Assembly (NCBI RefSeq): GCF_949987535.1
Contig: NC_080064.1
Location: forward strand, 132,646,708 to 132,710,707
Direction: 5' to 3'
DNA: 64,000 bases
Source: Balaenoptera acutorostrata
Taxonomy: Eukaryota > Chordata > Mammalia > Artiodactyla > Balaenopteridae
Shown: one piece after another, positions 1 to 11,010 of the stretch
Position numbering within the stretch: the first letter of the stretch is position 1
Layout: each line of letters opens with the position of its first letter
Made by a program: the position numbers and the translations under genes
The notes under the pieces: model-generated
Database searches by the model: none
Seen by the model: only the letters and a program-made list of their open reading frames with translations
What the model was told of the DNA's origin: nothing

Positions 1-440
1 AGATTAAGGATTTTGATCCAAAGAATGATGAGAAGCCTTTGAAGGTTTTAAGCGGAAGAGTCACATAATAGGATTTGAAATTTTTATAGATCTTTGTGAT
101 TGCTTTGTAGAGAGTGGATTGGAGGAGGACAAAACTGAATTGGGGAGTTGTAGAAAGCTATTGCTGTGGTATACATAAGAGATAATGGTAGCTTGGGCTG
201 GATGGGTTGAGGGAAATTGATAGAAATGGATGAATTTAAGAGATTCTTTAGAAAGGTGAAAATTGACAAAACTCATCACACGTGCTAAGTATTGGTTGAA
301 TGCTTTTAAGTTCCTGCTGAACTGTAAGCTTCTTGAGACCAGGAGCCACTGTCTTGTTCCGTGTTCTACCACCAGTAGACATGGCGCTGAGAGGTGGTGC
401 TAAGTAAATATTGGCCGAGTGAAGATGTGATTGAGCAAAT
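1..440 (-). repeat. Degraded L2 LINE fragments
   Basis: Bases 1-300 resemble the inner 3' part of L2 in antisense ('agaagcctttgaaggtttta', 'gggctggatgggttgaggga'). Bases 310-430 resemble the L2 3' end in sense ('ctgtaagcttcttgagacca', then 'taagtaaatattgg'). Both are very worn, and the boundary between them is unclear. Short open frames here are chance. Confidence 0.4.
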
Positions 441-680
441 AAATAATTAAGTGCAGCATAGTAATTCATCATGTCCTGGTATCACAAGTGGCTAAACCAA
501 ATTATTGAATTACAGGGTAAAATTTCCCTTAGATGTAGATTGTCTTAAAATTTTCTTAAGTTTCATCATTGAAGGTTAATAGATTTTTTTTTTCCTCTGA
601 CTATATAACTTCCTGGATTGAAGATAATTTAAGCAGAAAATAAATTTCCCAGTGTCATTTTCATACATTATAAATATATT

Positions 681-878
681 TTGCACAGTTCTTTTTTTTT
701 TTTTACATCTGTATTGGAGTATAATTGCTTTACAATGTCGTGTTAGTTTCTGCTGTATAACAAAGTGAATCAGCTATATGTATACATATATCCCCATATC
801 TCCTCCCTCTTGAGCCTCCCTCCCACCCCTCTAAGTGGTCACAAAGCACAAGCTGATCTCCCTGTTGCACAGTTCTTT
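681..878 (-). mobile_element. 5'-truncated LINE-1 3' end
   Basis: Antisense copy of the cetartiodactyl L1 3' UTR. On the + strand it reads poly-T, then 'ggagtataattgctttacaa', then the conserved block ending 'ggtcacaaagcac'. It is flanked by a direct repeat TTGCACAGTTCTTT at 681-694 and 865-878, so the inserted DNA is 695-864. Only the 3' UTR is present, with no coding part. Confidence 0.9.
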
Positions 879-2069
879 GGAGGGATTTAGAAAAGGGCAA
901 GGCATTGGAATAAAATAGAAACTATCATTTCAAAAAGATTTTGGATTTAGATAGTTTTACATTAATCTTTAAAATCAGATTTGAAAAAAAATGTGATGAC
1001 TTTTATTTAAATTATTCTAAAATAAAAAATTTAAAAGAATAGAATATTCTGATTCAAGGAGAAAAGAGTCTTATTTTTCTTAGTATCAGTGAGAAATGTG
1101 TAAATGGTAGTTGAAATCTCTGAAAAAAAAAGGGATTGCTAGTTTATAAATAATGATAGTACATAGCCAATATTTATTCCATTTAGGTAGTCCAACATGA
1201 AGATTAAAATCATAATGGAATACTCCTAGGAAAGTAGGGTAATTCAACAGAAGCATTTCCAGTGGAAATGTACTAACCTTACAGTATTGAAGAAAATCCA
1301 AAATCTGCATTGAAATAAGGACATTCTTTGGACTCAAAAAATTACAGGCCTCATTTTTGTGGGTTGATGTGTTTGGAAAGCTTGATAAGGAGATTATATA
1401 ATTCCCTTATAGGGATATTTACTTAGTATTGTTTTTATTATGTAACTGTAACAGATGACACATGTAACTTTGGTAATAGGAAGCGGAGTGACAGCTATGT
1501 CCCTGGATGACAAAAGTTGTGAGATGGAGAAGTTATAGAAATCTTCAGCTCTTTCCATTTGCACTTAGACTTTCAAGATTCTGTTTCCTGCTTGGTCCGC
1601 ACGCTCCCTGTGATGAGGTCAGGATTGACCCTGTGAACACTAGTCACACTCCTTGCTGAGTTGTTTTAGTTAGCCAAAATTTAGATATTTTTTATTTTAA
1701 AAAAGTCACAATAAATATTAAACTTTAAAACATTTATGTTACTTTAAATTCTTCATGATCATAGTTGTGCATGTGCTTTTTCATATACATAAGCTATCTT
1801 ATATTATGCTTTTTAATGTGGGATTATTTCATGTAAACATTTCCAAGTTCTGGAATTATCCAAAGGTTTATAATTTTGAAAAAATATATTCAACAAACCA
1901 TAATGGTAAATGCTATTTCAAATTTATTAAAAATACTTATAAACCCACACCCATTCCCTCAAATGTATTATTTGTTGTACTCAAAAGTTTATATTGGAAG
2001 AAAAATATTACCCTTTATATTACCGTTTCCTGGAAGAGTAAAATTTTTAAATGTACCTCATTTAATGAA
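879..2069. other. Unique AT-rich DNA, no feature seen
   Basis: No recognisable interspersed repeat, RNA gene or convincing exon. The open frames on both strands are short, poor in complexity and lack splice context. Confidence 0.5.
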
Positions 2070-2120
2070 TTTATATATATATATGTGTATATATATATAT
2101 ATACACACATATATATATGA
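2070..2120. repeat. TA/TG microsatellite
   Basis: Impure alternating TA tract with TG and AC interruptions, about 50 bp. A likely length-variable site. Confidence 0.85.
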
Positions 2121-3764
2121 CATTCTTGCAAGCTAAGTAAAAAAAATGTAATACCAATATGTTAACCTCATGTTTTAAGGGAAAATTATTTGAAACGTCA
2201 TCCTGGAGTGGTTCACTACAGGATAACTGCGCTGGCCTGGCCTCCTTAGCTTTCCCTTTGGAGTTTGGTGGAATGGAACAGTCTCCTTTATGTTATGACC
2301 CAGCTATTGTGTCAGCCAGAGAGCTCTCAAACACTGTCCTGGCACTGCCTTGCAGGGTCCAGTAGGATGATCCATATGTGGACTCCTGTCGGAGGCGTTT
2401 GCTACAGGTTATATAAAGCATTTACAACTGGGTGATTCTATGCAAATATTATGAGACATTTTTATATTGTCTTCCTGTTTATATTTTACATTTTGTGAAC
2501 TATTGTTTAGGACTTTATTTGCTAGTCATGGGACTCTTCTTTAAGGTAAAACCTTCATTGCACAATGTGTTTTACAGTAGCATGTTTTAGCAGATGTCAT
2601 ATTTCCTTAGGCCAGATTGTAAATGCAAGAATTTAGCCTTAATCATATTTTTACTTATTAGTTTTACCCAATCACTGTTTTTGTTTTTGTTGTTGTTTTT
2701 AAGAAACTATGGTGTCAGGTTTGGTAAAATATCAAATAATAATAAAAATTTTGAACCTCGGGCAGCTTTTATCCTTATGACTAAATCTTTCATTTTAAAA
2801 ATGAAATATCTGAATAAAAATAATTTGCTTTAATCCAAAATATACACTTGAAATGTTTAGTTAGATTAAAAAAAGCAAAAATTTTGGGTAGCCTTGTGCA
2901 ACATTTTTTAAAGTTTGACCAGAATCTTTCTAAGAAAGATGAAAATTAATTTTAAATACTGAAGTTAAGACATGTTAGTGAACCAAATGAAAGTTGACAA
3001 ATTTTAAATTTTACCCATCTCCCCACCTTTTACCCTTGAATATTTGAAATATTCATATAAACAAGCCAACCCTGATCATTTCACTCTAGTTCACAGTGTA
3101 TAAACTGAAGTTTTGACATATCTTCAAAAGATATGGCAAAATTATACACTGCATATCCATTAATAGCTTTCCTTGTTCTTTTTGAAAATAATTGAATTGC
3201 CTGAACATTTCAGGAGTTTGAAAGTTTACAGTGAATGGGAGCATGTATTCCAAGTGAATGCATTGGCCCCGTAAATTCCACCCTTAGAACTGTACTTCCT
3301 TCTTAATTTCTTAATTTAACGATGACAGTAATAAATCATGTACATCATGACATTTGGAACTATCAAAGCTTCAATTTCAGCTTTGTATATATCAAAAGAA
3401 GAGAGGCAAATATTTTAATACATTTGAAAATTATGGTGGAAATAAATACTCTTTTCACTGTGTTTTACCCAGGCCCAAACTGGCAGAGTTTGTTAACTCA
3501 AAATACATTATCCCCTGGAATATTATCTCTTCACTCTTTTTCTTTTCTTGCTCTCTGTGTCTTAAAAAGTCATGGTGATATAGAAAACTAAGCTTAGTTT
3601 TTGGAGTAGAATTGTTAGAATCACTTTATTCTGTCAAACATCAGACTGAGGTTATATTGTTTTGTTACGTTCATTTTGGGGGTGCTGCTCAAAAGCTGTG
3701 TGCAATAAATGTCAAGGGTAGTAATTTGCTGACAACGATTAGGAAAAGAGAACTATAGAAAGCA
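2121..3764. other. Unique AT-rich DNA, no feature seen
   Basis: About 1.6 kb with no recognisable transposon. A slightly GC-richer stretch at 2195-2400 breaks the AT-rich background. It contains a short open frame, but no splice sites that would make it an exon. It lies just downstream of the candidate minus-strand terminal exon. Confidence 0.45.
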
Positions 3765-5803
3765 CAGGAACATTTTCAGAAATGGGTTTTATTATATTTC
3801 ATAAGCACCACTCACTTTACTTTTGGTGGGTTTCAATATTTGAATCAAAAATAATAATAATACATAAGAGTTAAGAAACCAACAAATTAAAACCCCAGGC
3901 CCCCGCGCCCCTCATTTTGGTTGTAGCTCTTGGTGTAGATGCTATGGTGTGAGGGCTGCTTTCTTTCAATGGCTGGTTGTCATTCAGGCTGGGTTGTCAT
4001 GTGACTGCCTGTCTGTGCCTGCTGTACAGGTGAGCGGATGTTCTGCACAGCAAGTGTAGACAGGCAGACACATGACAACTCCGTCCAGCCAGGCCCTTGG
4101 TTCCTTCAGGTTTCCTTTGCTCATGGGCAGATACAATCAGTCTGTTTTCCAGATTTGGTGATTTTGGAGGGTCAGGGGAAAGGGAGAAAAACACACAATA
4201 GAATTAAACATTAAAACATTATGGAACTAAAAACAAGTTAGACTTTTGACTTTATTCAGAAAGTGCACTTATACATTCATTCCAAATGTGCTAACATGGG
4301 TAATTGACAGAGCAGAAAACTCACATTGAAATTTTAAGGATAAAACAACAACAAAAAAGACTAAACACAAGGTTTATTCTTAAATCCAGTTCATATTACT
4401 ACTGGCCCACATGCAGTCAGAGTTCAGAGTAATTGAACCAGATGTTTTTCCTCTTCACAAAACTCTGCATATTTTAAAACTGAAGTTAAAGATAAAGACT
4501 ATTTATACATGTTTCTTGTAATAGGTAAGTACCATAATCTTGCCCATGAAAAAGAAACTTGTCATTTACATGGAAATGGCAGCCATTTTCAAAATAATTA
4601 ATGAGCCTAATGTATTCGACAATGCAACACACGGACTTTGGTATCTGATGCTTTGTTAGTGGGATTTTGACAAGGGGGTGTATTTTCATTAATATTTTAT
4701 TAAGCAACAGGAACTTATTTAAATTTCTCATATTTTTTTTAATGCAAAGTTTTAAAGTATGGATGTGAAAAACCAAATAAAAAGCAGTTGTGAGCTTAAG
4801 TTTTCCTCCTCTTAATTAACTACAGGGCTGTGCCATGAATCAAAAGGGTATAAACTAAAAAGTTGTTACCCACAGTGATGCTCACAACGTGTATTGGACA
4901 TTGTTAGTGCAGTGCAGTTACAAAATAATACCTTATACACAGAAAAGGAAACTTCATTTCGTATGTAAAAAGTAAAACCAGACACTTTGGAAAATTTCCT
5001 TAAAATTCATATAAGAAAGAATTAATGGTGTTAAATATACAGTTAGAAAATTTAATTCTGGTGACTTGAGAATAATTCTATTGGTTATTTTAATATAAAT
5101 GATCAGTTCACTTCCGTAGAGGTATTTAACAAATTCCCCTGCTCTTTAAAAAATAAAATATTCAGATAGTCAAAATTCCAATAAATAGAATTTTAAAAAA
5201 CAAAACAAAACCTTATTGTCCAAGGAATGTGTACTTAGGGATTTTTTCAAAGAATTTTAAGGAAAACAAGTAGTTTGTTATTTCCCTTTAATTGTAAAAT
5301 TCTGAGAAAATAGCAAATAGAAAGTTTATGGAGAGCAAAATAGTTTTTAGAGACTGAAAAAAATGACAGTATTCTACACATCTGAACTTTTATGCAGTGA
5401 TTAGATATGGTACAGTTTTAACAAAGAGTTGATAAGTGCAACTTTCCATTTATTTAGTTAATTTCAAAAAAAAAAAAAAATAAATGTCAGATTCTGTTTC
5501 TGGTCATCACTTCTGAGTAGAGGACTTATTTTTTTTTCTTGACAGAATCAAAAACATCACTAAACTTGGCTGCTATTTAAATAATTACAAGGCCAGAGTA
5601 TGCAAAAACAAATACCTTAAGAAACTATTTTGTTATTGTTGCTGCATTCAGTGCAACAGAAAATATTTATGGAGTGATTCACTTACAAAGAGGATATTGG
5701 TGGAAATATAAAATTACTGTAATTCTGTATAGCTTTCCCTCTCTCTCCCATAAATAATTTGATCCAGTTAACTCTGCTCAATTAAAGGAATGATGCATGC
5801 AAC
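3765..5803 (-). CDS. Candidate terminal exon and 3' UTR of an unrecognised minus-strand gene
   Basis: On the minus strand, a pyrimidine tract ending in TTTTTTCAG (5804-5812 on the + strand) is a good 3' splice site. The exon after it opens with 11 codons, VACIIPLIEQS, then TAA (coding 5768-5803). The rest would be an AT-rich 3' UTR of about 2 kb with several minus-strand AATAAA signals (+ strand TTTATT at 4696-4701, 4373-4378, 4251-4256 and 3788-3793). I placed the end about 20 nt past the last one. No interspersed repeat is visible in it. The frame continues that of the two candidate exons at 7356-7430 and 9596-9667. The family is not recognised, and it could equally be a non-coding RNA or chance. 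The 3' end is a guess. Confidence 0.33.
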
Positions 5804-7355
5804 CTGAAAAAATAGAAAGAAATATTTGTGAGTTCATGTTATCCTTTAATATGAAGCAGTTCTATTAAACCAAGATACCCAATGTATTTGAGCCTGAAAA
5901 ACCATAACTGTTTTTCAGGGGGAAAAAAATCTTGCTGAGAAGTGATTTTATTCTACTCATAAGACTTTTGGACAATTTATGTTTCTAGTAGATTTTAAAA
6001 ACACAATTTTAGTAAGTATGTGGCATATGCACACTTTTTGGTTATGTTGAACTTGATGGAAGACTGAAAAAACATTTAAGATTTTTTTCTATCTTCTAAA
6101 CTGTACAGTAAATATTAATTCATTATCACTTAATATACTAGGTAAAATATAAAAAAGCTATTTATATTATTATCATACCATGTAATTTTTAATATGGTTA
6201 TTACACCTCCTTTTTGTCTTTTGTTTATTATCTTAAGAAAGAAATGCAAAAATAGAATCATATTCTAAGTCTTCTACAGCAAAATTAAACCAAAGAAACT
6301 CCAGAAAACTGGCTGTCACAGTAAGTCAGGAAATTCAAAATTAAGATTTAATTATTTTCCTTAATTTACTTCTTTATCTCTATTTATTAAAACTGATAAA
6401 AATTCTTAATAAGAGATCTTCAAAAAATTGATAAATATTTCTACCTAAATAATTTGTAGCACACCGAGGTTAAAAAGGTAGAAGAAACCAAGTAAGAAAG
6501 TTTCAATCTTAACTCAGGAATTTCCTGTCTTTTCTTAGGTTAAAGCCTGACTTCTAGTTATTTTAAGCTGGGAGTTATGAGTGATGGTCTCTTAGCTATT
6601 ATTTAGACATTATTGAGATGGGTGGGATAGTCTCCTCAGAGAAGAGGAAAATGGGTTGTTTTTAAAGAGCAGATCTCTTGTAGAGTAATCAAAAGCTTTG
6701 GCTTCTCTTTAGTAAGGATGGACTCTGGTGGGTGAGTGAACTTTTCTACATTACCAAGTTGTATTTTCTTTTTATGTCCTATAACAGCTTTAAGACTTCA
6801 ACCGGGGGGAAAAAAGGGGGGTTGGGGGAGAAAATTCCTTCATTAAGAGTTTTGTGCCTGAACTCTTTCCCACAAAGTGAAAAACTTGGGTGGTCTGTAG
6901 GGTGAGAGGTGGGGGTAGATAGTATATTTTGGTTTTTAAAAAATATAAACACATTATCTTGGCCGAAAACTCAAATACCAAGCAGGAAGGACATTAAACC
7001 TATTAACTAATTGCAAGAAAGTGATCAGTGTGAAATTTTGTCCCACTGTAAATAAATTTTCTTTGGTTTTCAGATCTATGGCTTAAAAAAGCAGTGGGAG
7101 TTGAAAATGTAAATAAACTGTTTTATGTTGATCCTTTTCCAATTAAGAAATGATGGTGTTGAAGTTAAGGCTCTGAATTTCCTTCTCTTAGCGCAAAAAA
7201 TTTTCCTTTTAACTCAGTACCTAGTCTAACTTATCAATCACCATGCGCTAAAATGCAAAGTAACTACTAAGTTTCTATGAAGTACAGTTTGGACAGGCCT
7301 TGCAATTTTCTCTTTCTGACGATGTACAATATTTAATTTTAATACTTACACTTAC
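5804..7355 (-). other. Candidate intron, unique AT-rich DNA
   Basis: Lies between two candidate minus-strand exons. It reads from a donor gtaagtg at its upper end to an acceptor ttttttcag at its lower end. No transposon or RNA gene was recognised in it. The open frame at 6790-6981 has no splice support. Confidence 0.3.
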
Positions 7356-7430
7356 CATCACATCCAGGGGTAGTTTTAGTAGAAGTTGTTCATTGTTGGT
7401 TAGTTTCCTCTGGAATAGATCCCATGATCC
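7356..7430 (-). CDS. Candidate 75-nt internal exon (minus strand)
   Basis: On the minus strand the exon is preceded by ..aaatgttttag, an adequate but pyrimidine-poor acceptor. It is followed by gtaagtgtaag, a near-consensus donor. It is exactly 25 codons long in phase 0, open in only one frame (starts GSWDLFQRKL, ends LLKLPLDVM). It joins in frame to VACIIPLIEQS-stop in the next exon. An in-frame TAG sits right at the acceptor, so the open frame starts only where the exon would. No family match comes to mind. The hydrophobic end could be part of a membrane or buried segment, but that is a guess. Needs a transcript. Confidence 0.33.
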
Positions 7431-9595
7431 CTAAAACATTTGTATATTTCCTTACAAAGTAATATCAAAAGAAAGTTAAACATTATTCTAATTACCCTGG
7501 AAATAGATAAGGTTATTTTACGATATGTGTGTGTATACATGTTAGTATGTATACCAGCGCACAAACTACCATCCTTCCTTCAGTCAGCAGTGGTTTATAA
7601 AGTGAGCTTTTACTTTTGATTTTTAACTTAGTTCATGCAATTTAAAAAGACGTACTATTCCTTCCCATTTGTTAAAAGTTTGCGTTAAAAATGGGTTGCC
7701 AGAGCTCACTGAGCACGTGCAGGGGCTCCTCGGCTATCCCTTTTGCAAATTAATTCTTATGTTCCTACTCCTGTACTTATGCCAAGGACACCAGCGGGTC
7801 CCCTCTGTCTCCAGACTAAAAGTAATCCTGAGGGAGAAAATAGGTGAGGAACCAGCAGGGTTTGTTTCATTAAAACAAAAAGACCACTTAATATGAAGAA
7901 AGACATTTAAATTAAATAAACATGAAATTAAAGCAAGTTAGGAAATTCAGTTATTTCTATGGAGTAAAAAAACAAACAAACAAAACCCTCAAATTTGAGA
8001 AATCTTAAATATTTCCAGAGTACCTTATAGCTATCTTCTTTAGTAACTATATCAATTAGTAAAAATATATTTCTTAAAAAAATAAGCTCCCATAAAGTTA
8101 CCTAATAGATTTTTTTTTCAATTTTCCTATGTAAAAAAACTATATAGAGTTTTAAAATCTTACTTGTTTTATTAAAAATAATTAATCTGGAAGCCTCCAA
8201 GATACAATAGAAGAAAAAAAAAAAGGATGACACTATTGTATCATCTAACTGGAGAAAATAGCTAAAATAAATCCTTGCTTTTTATATTTTAACTAAAAAC
8301 CATGAATAAAAGAGAAAACTTTTGTACCAGTTTTGGAATGATCAAAGGGGTGATTTTTAAAATAAATTGTTTTGACCAAAGATAACTTGGGGAATCTTTG
8401 GCAATAAAACGTTTTGCCAAAGAGAACTTGTGACAATGTTTGAATTGTTGCAAAATGTATGATTTAGAAAAGGATTTGTTAAGGAACCAATGTAACTTTA
8501 CAGAATTTAAAGGAGGACAAAAGGGGTTAGATTCACACAAAAGCCTAAAGAACAGATGTTTTCATTATATAGAATTGTTTGGGGGTAGATATAAATGGGG
8601 GTTGAGGCAGTAACATTTTTTTCCAGAACGTTCTTTAAGGAACCCATCTCTAAAGTTCAGCATGGATCGTATTGCAACCCAGATTTTCTCTATTATTCTC
8701 TCTATTGGGATTTCATTCAGCTTGAGGGTTTTCCTCCCTCCCACCTTCCTCCCCCTCTCCCACCCTCCTTCACCCCCAGGACAGCTGGAAACTGACCAAA
8801 GAAAACTTTGCTTTCGTTTACAAATTCCTTTTTTATCAGTGGGTTTCTAGACAAAGTACCTTATCATTTTAAGTGCTCAGAGAAGTAGAAGCGTTGTAAA
8901 ATATAGCCACGAGGGCTCAGCTGACCAGCAGTTATCAACCATTCTTGGATTTTTAAAAAAATGCAATACAGAGATATACATTGTGATATCTGAACATAGA
9001 GGTTTTTATTCTCCGATTTATTTGGTTGCTGACTCAATAAGTTCTGGGTTGGTGCTCTTTTCTGGACCAGTCCCATCTGCATTGTCTGGTAGGCAAAAAC
9101 TTGGCAACCTCTTCTTTTATTGTTAGATACTATTATTTCTGATGTTTATATTATATAAAATTTAAGAAAAGCACTGTTCATATAGCATTTTAATAATAGC
9201 AAGTATTCTTTACTTTGGGGCAAAATGGATTCAATCCTGGGATGCTAAAAGTTATACTACAGCCCTCATTCGAATAAGTTTTTAGGTCTCTGGATTATCA
9301 ATTTCAACAATTCAAAACCAGCCTCATTAAATTATTCTTAAGTGTTTGGGGTGTGTTTCATATTTCATTTTGAAGTGGGAAAACCTTTAAACTTAAGAAA
9401 ATAGTTAAAGTCTTCAGAAATTGAATAACATCTAGTAAATCACTATGTACCACACATTGTTGCTCTTTTAAAATTAAATGCAGACCTATCTGTCATGCAG
9501 ATACCTCAGTTTCTCTCACATGTGAAAGCAAATCATTGGCTCCCCACCTAGGCTCTCCTGGTCATAGCCCAGGTGAGCAGTCAAGAGGGCCTTAC
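7431..9595 (-). other. Candidate intron, mostly unique DNA
   Basis: No transposon recognised. A GC-richer patch at 7690-7860 contains a CACGTG E-box (about 7714) and, on the minus strand, a strong acceptor-like CTCCCTCAG near 7832. The frame after that acceptor does not fit phase 0, so I did not call an exon. A pyrimidine-rich run with repeated CCCTCC lies at 8725-8780. Confidence 0.3.
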
Positions 9596-9667
9596 CCACA
9601 GGTCTTCCCTCGAGCAGTCCTTTCTCGGCAGTGTCCCGAGGGCTTCCTGGTCCCTACTGTGCAAAAC
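9596..9667 (-). CDS. Candidate 72-nt internal exon (minus strand)
   Basis: On the minus strand, gtgtttttcttcacag is a strong acceptor and gtaaggc directly after the exon is a strong donor. The exon is 24 codons, phase 0 at both ends. It is open in the frame that continues into the exon at 7356-7430 (starts VLHSRDQEAL, ends SREDLW). It is clearly GC-richer than the surrounding DNA, as coding exons often are. No preceding exon in phase 0 could be found with confidence, so the 5' part of the gene is unknown. The peptide is charged and not recognised. A second frame is also open, so coding status is uncertain. Confidence 0.35.
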
Positions 9668-10065
9668 CTGTGAAGAAAAACACTGGATATGAGATTCAAA
9701 AAAGGAGCAAACAAATGTCTTCTCCTCGGAAACAGCAACTTTTGTCCCCAGCTGTCCATGGCGTTGCTCTCCCTTGCCCAGTCTAACCAATGTGCAGACT
9801 ACTGTACAACGGCATTGTCCTGAACAGGTAGTCTGAACACTGGGGCGACGGAGCAGGATCTCCAGAAGCTTCCATCTATGTACTTAAAATCCTCTCCGGT
9901 CTTTGGGAAAAAGGGGTTGCATTCGGCTTCCCCCCCTGAATTCTGCTGCCCCGACTGAGACTCAAGGGCTGTGATTTCCAGTCTTGACGTGGCACATTTG
10001 CTGCAGACTGGGGAACTGGCAATGAATTTAGGACCAGGAAAAGGGGGAGGGCTGGGCTGGAGAGT
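9668..10065 (-). other. GC-richer segment with a 95-codon minus open frame
   Basis: A GC-rich island of about 350 bp in AT-rich surroundings. A minus-strand frame (9799-10086) stays open for 95 codons and ends at a TAG. It has four cysteines, two of them in the motif SPVCSKCATS, and a high Ser/Gln/Glu content. There is an acceptor-like CATTGCCAG within it but no good donor. It could be an exon with an unusual boundary, a promoter-proximal region or chance. Not recognised. Confidence 0.2.
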
Positions 10066-10085
10066 CCATATATGGGATGATGTCA
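10066..10085. promoter_or_regulatory. Perfect CArG box next to a CRE-like site
   Basis: CCATATATGG at 10066-10075 fits the SRF consensus CC(A/T)6GG exactly. TGATGTCA at 10078-10085 is one base from the CREB/ATF palindrome TGACGTCA. They are 2 bp apart, in a GC-richer patch upstream of a candidate minus-strand exon. SRF and CREB/ATF sites often occur together in activity-induced promoters. Here the pairing is only a sequence match. Confidence 0.35.
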
Positions 10086-10507
10086 CCCTGGGGAGGTTTG
10101 GGTATGCGCTGTGCCGCTGGAGAGACCGCTAGAATCGCCTGCTCTCAGACATGGGTCTGTGCATAAAATGGTACCAGATGTTTTAGTGTAATGTTAAGCA
10201 GTCATTTCATCTTCAGGCCAGATTTTTTTCCTCAACTGGGCAGGAAGTGGGCCCCAGTATGGAAAAGCTGAAAAAAAAGAGTCGAGATGTACAGTTCTGC
10301 TGCGGCCAACTGAAAGTGAGTTAGTGTAGAAGTACAAATTTGCTGTCCGATCCAGGCTAGAAAAGTAATTTGAAGATAGAGGGTAGATAAAAAAGTAAAC
10401 AGAAAGTTGAACTCTGGAAGCCAGAGCTCATTTGGAAACCTTTTTTGAGCTTTCCTGTGGTACTTTATTTTCTGGTAATTCACTCGTCAGAAAGGGCAGA
10501 TAAGTTC

Positions 10508-10541
10508 ATTTTTTTTCTCTCTCTCTCTCTCTCTCTCTCTT
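10508..10541. repeat. CT microsatellite
   Basis: A T-run followed by about 14 uninterrupted CT units, then CCCTCC-rich DNA. Likely length-variable. Confidence 0.95.
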
Positions 10542-10599
10542 TCCCTCCTCCTCCTGTCTGTTGGATCTGTCAGCGGCTTGCAGGCTGATCTAGACTTGA

Positions 10600-10702
10600 A
10601 CAGTAATTATAGCAACTTCCTGAAAGTGAAGCCCCCATGAAAAGTCTGGAGAAATGTTCTTTGTCATGGCCTCTCCACGAGTAATTAGTTCCACATGTGG
10701 CC
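10600..10702. promoter_or_regulatory. Cluster of homeodomain-like and E-box motifs
   Basis: TAATTA cores occur at about 10603 and 10682, and the perfect palindrome CCACATGTGG (an E-box) at 10691-10700, all in repeat-free unique DNA. A possible enhancer. The motifs alone are weak evidence because each is common by chance. Confidence 0.2.
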
Positions 10703-10986
10703 TTCCTCAGCTATTTTGGCTGGCTCTCTGAATGCTGTGCTATAGCTTGACCTAAAGAAACTTAAAAGTTTTGATTTCAAGCCTCCACTATGAAATAATG
10801 ACTCTGGTCTCCTAACAAATTGCCTCTGGTAGATCCATGCTACTAGGTGCAGCACCGTTTTTCACTGGTAATTCCTGATTCTGTGTTAATACTTTTGTTT
10901 TAATGGTATTCTACTGCTTAGTTTCATCGCTGGTTAATTAAATCTGTTGAAATTTGCCAAGCACTGCTTGACAACATGTTATAACA

Positions 10987-11010
10987 TAGATGCCAGTCTG
11001 CTGGCATCTA
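10987..11010. other. Perfect 10-bp stem, 4-nt loop inverted repeat
   Basis: TAGATGCCAG and its exact reverse complement CTGGCATCTA are separated by TCTG. It does not belong to a recognised transposon. It is too short for a microRNA precursor by itself. Confidence 0.6.

Noticed and set aside
61..472. Three overlapping minus open frames at the window start
   Set aside because: They fall in worn L2 sequence and lack splice signals.
7669..7896. + strand 75-codon frame with a gtgagg donor
   Set aside because: The acceptor is far upstream and weak. The peptide has no recognisable pattern.
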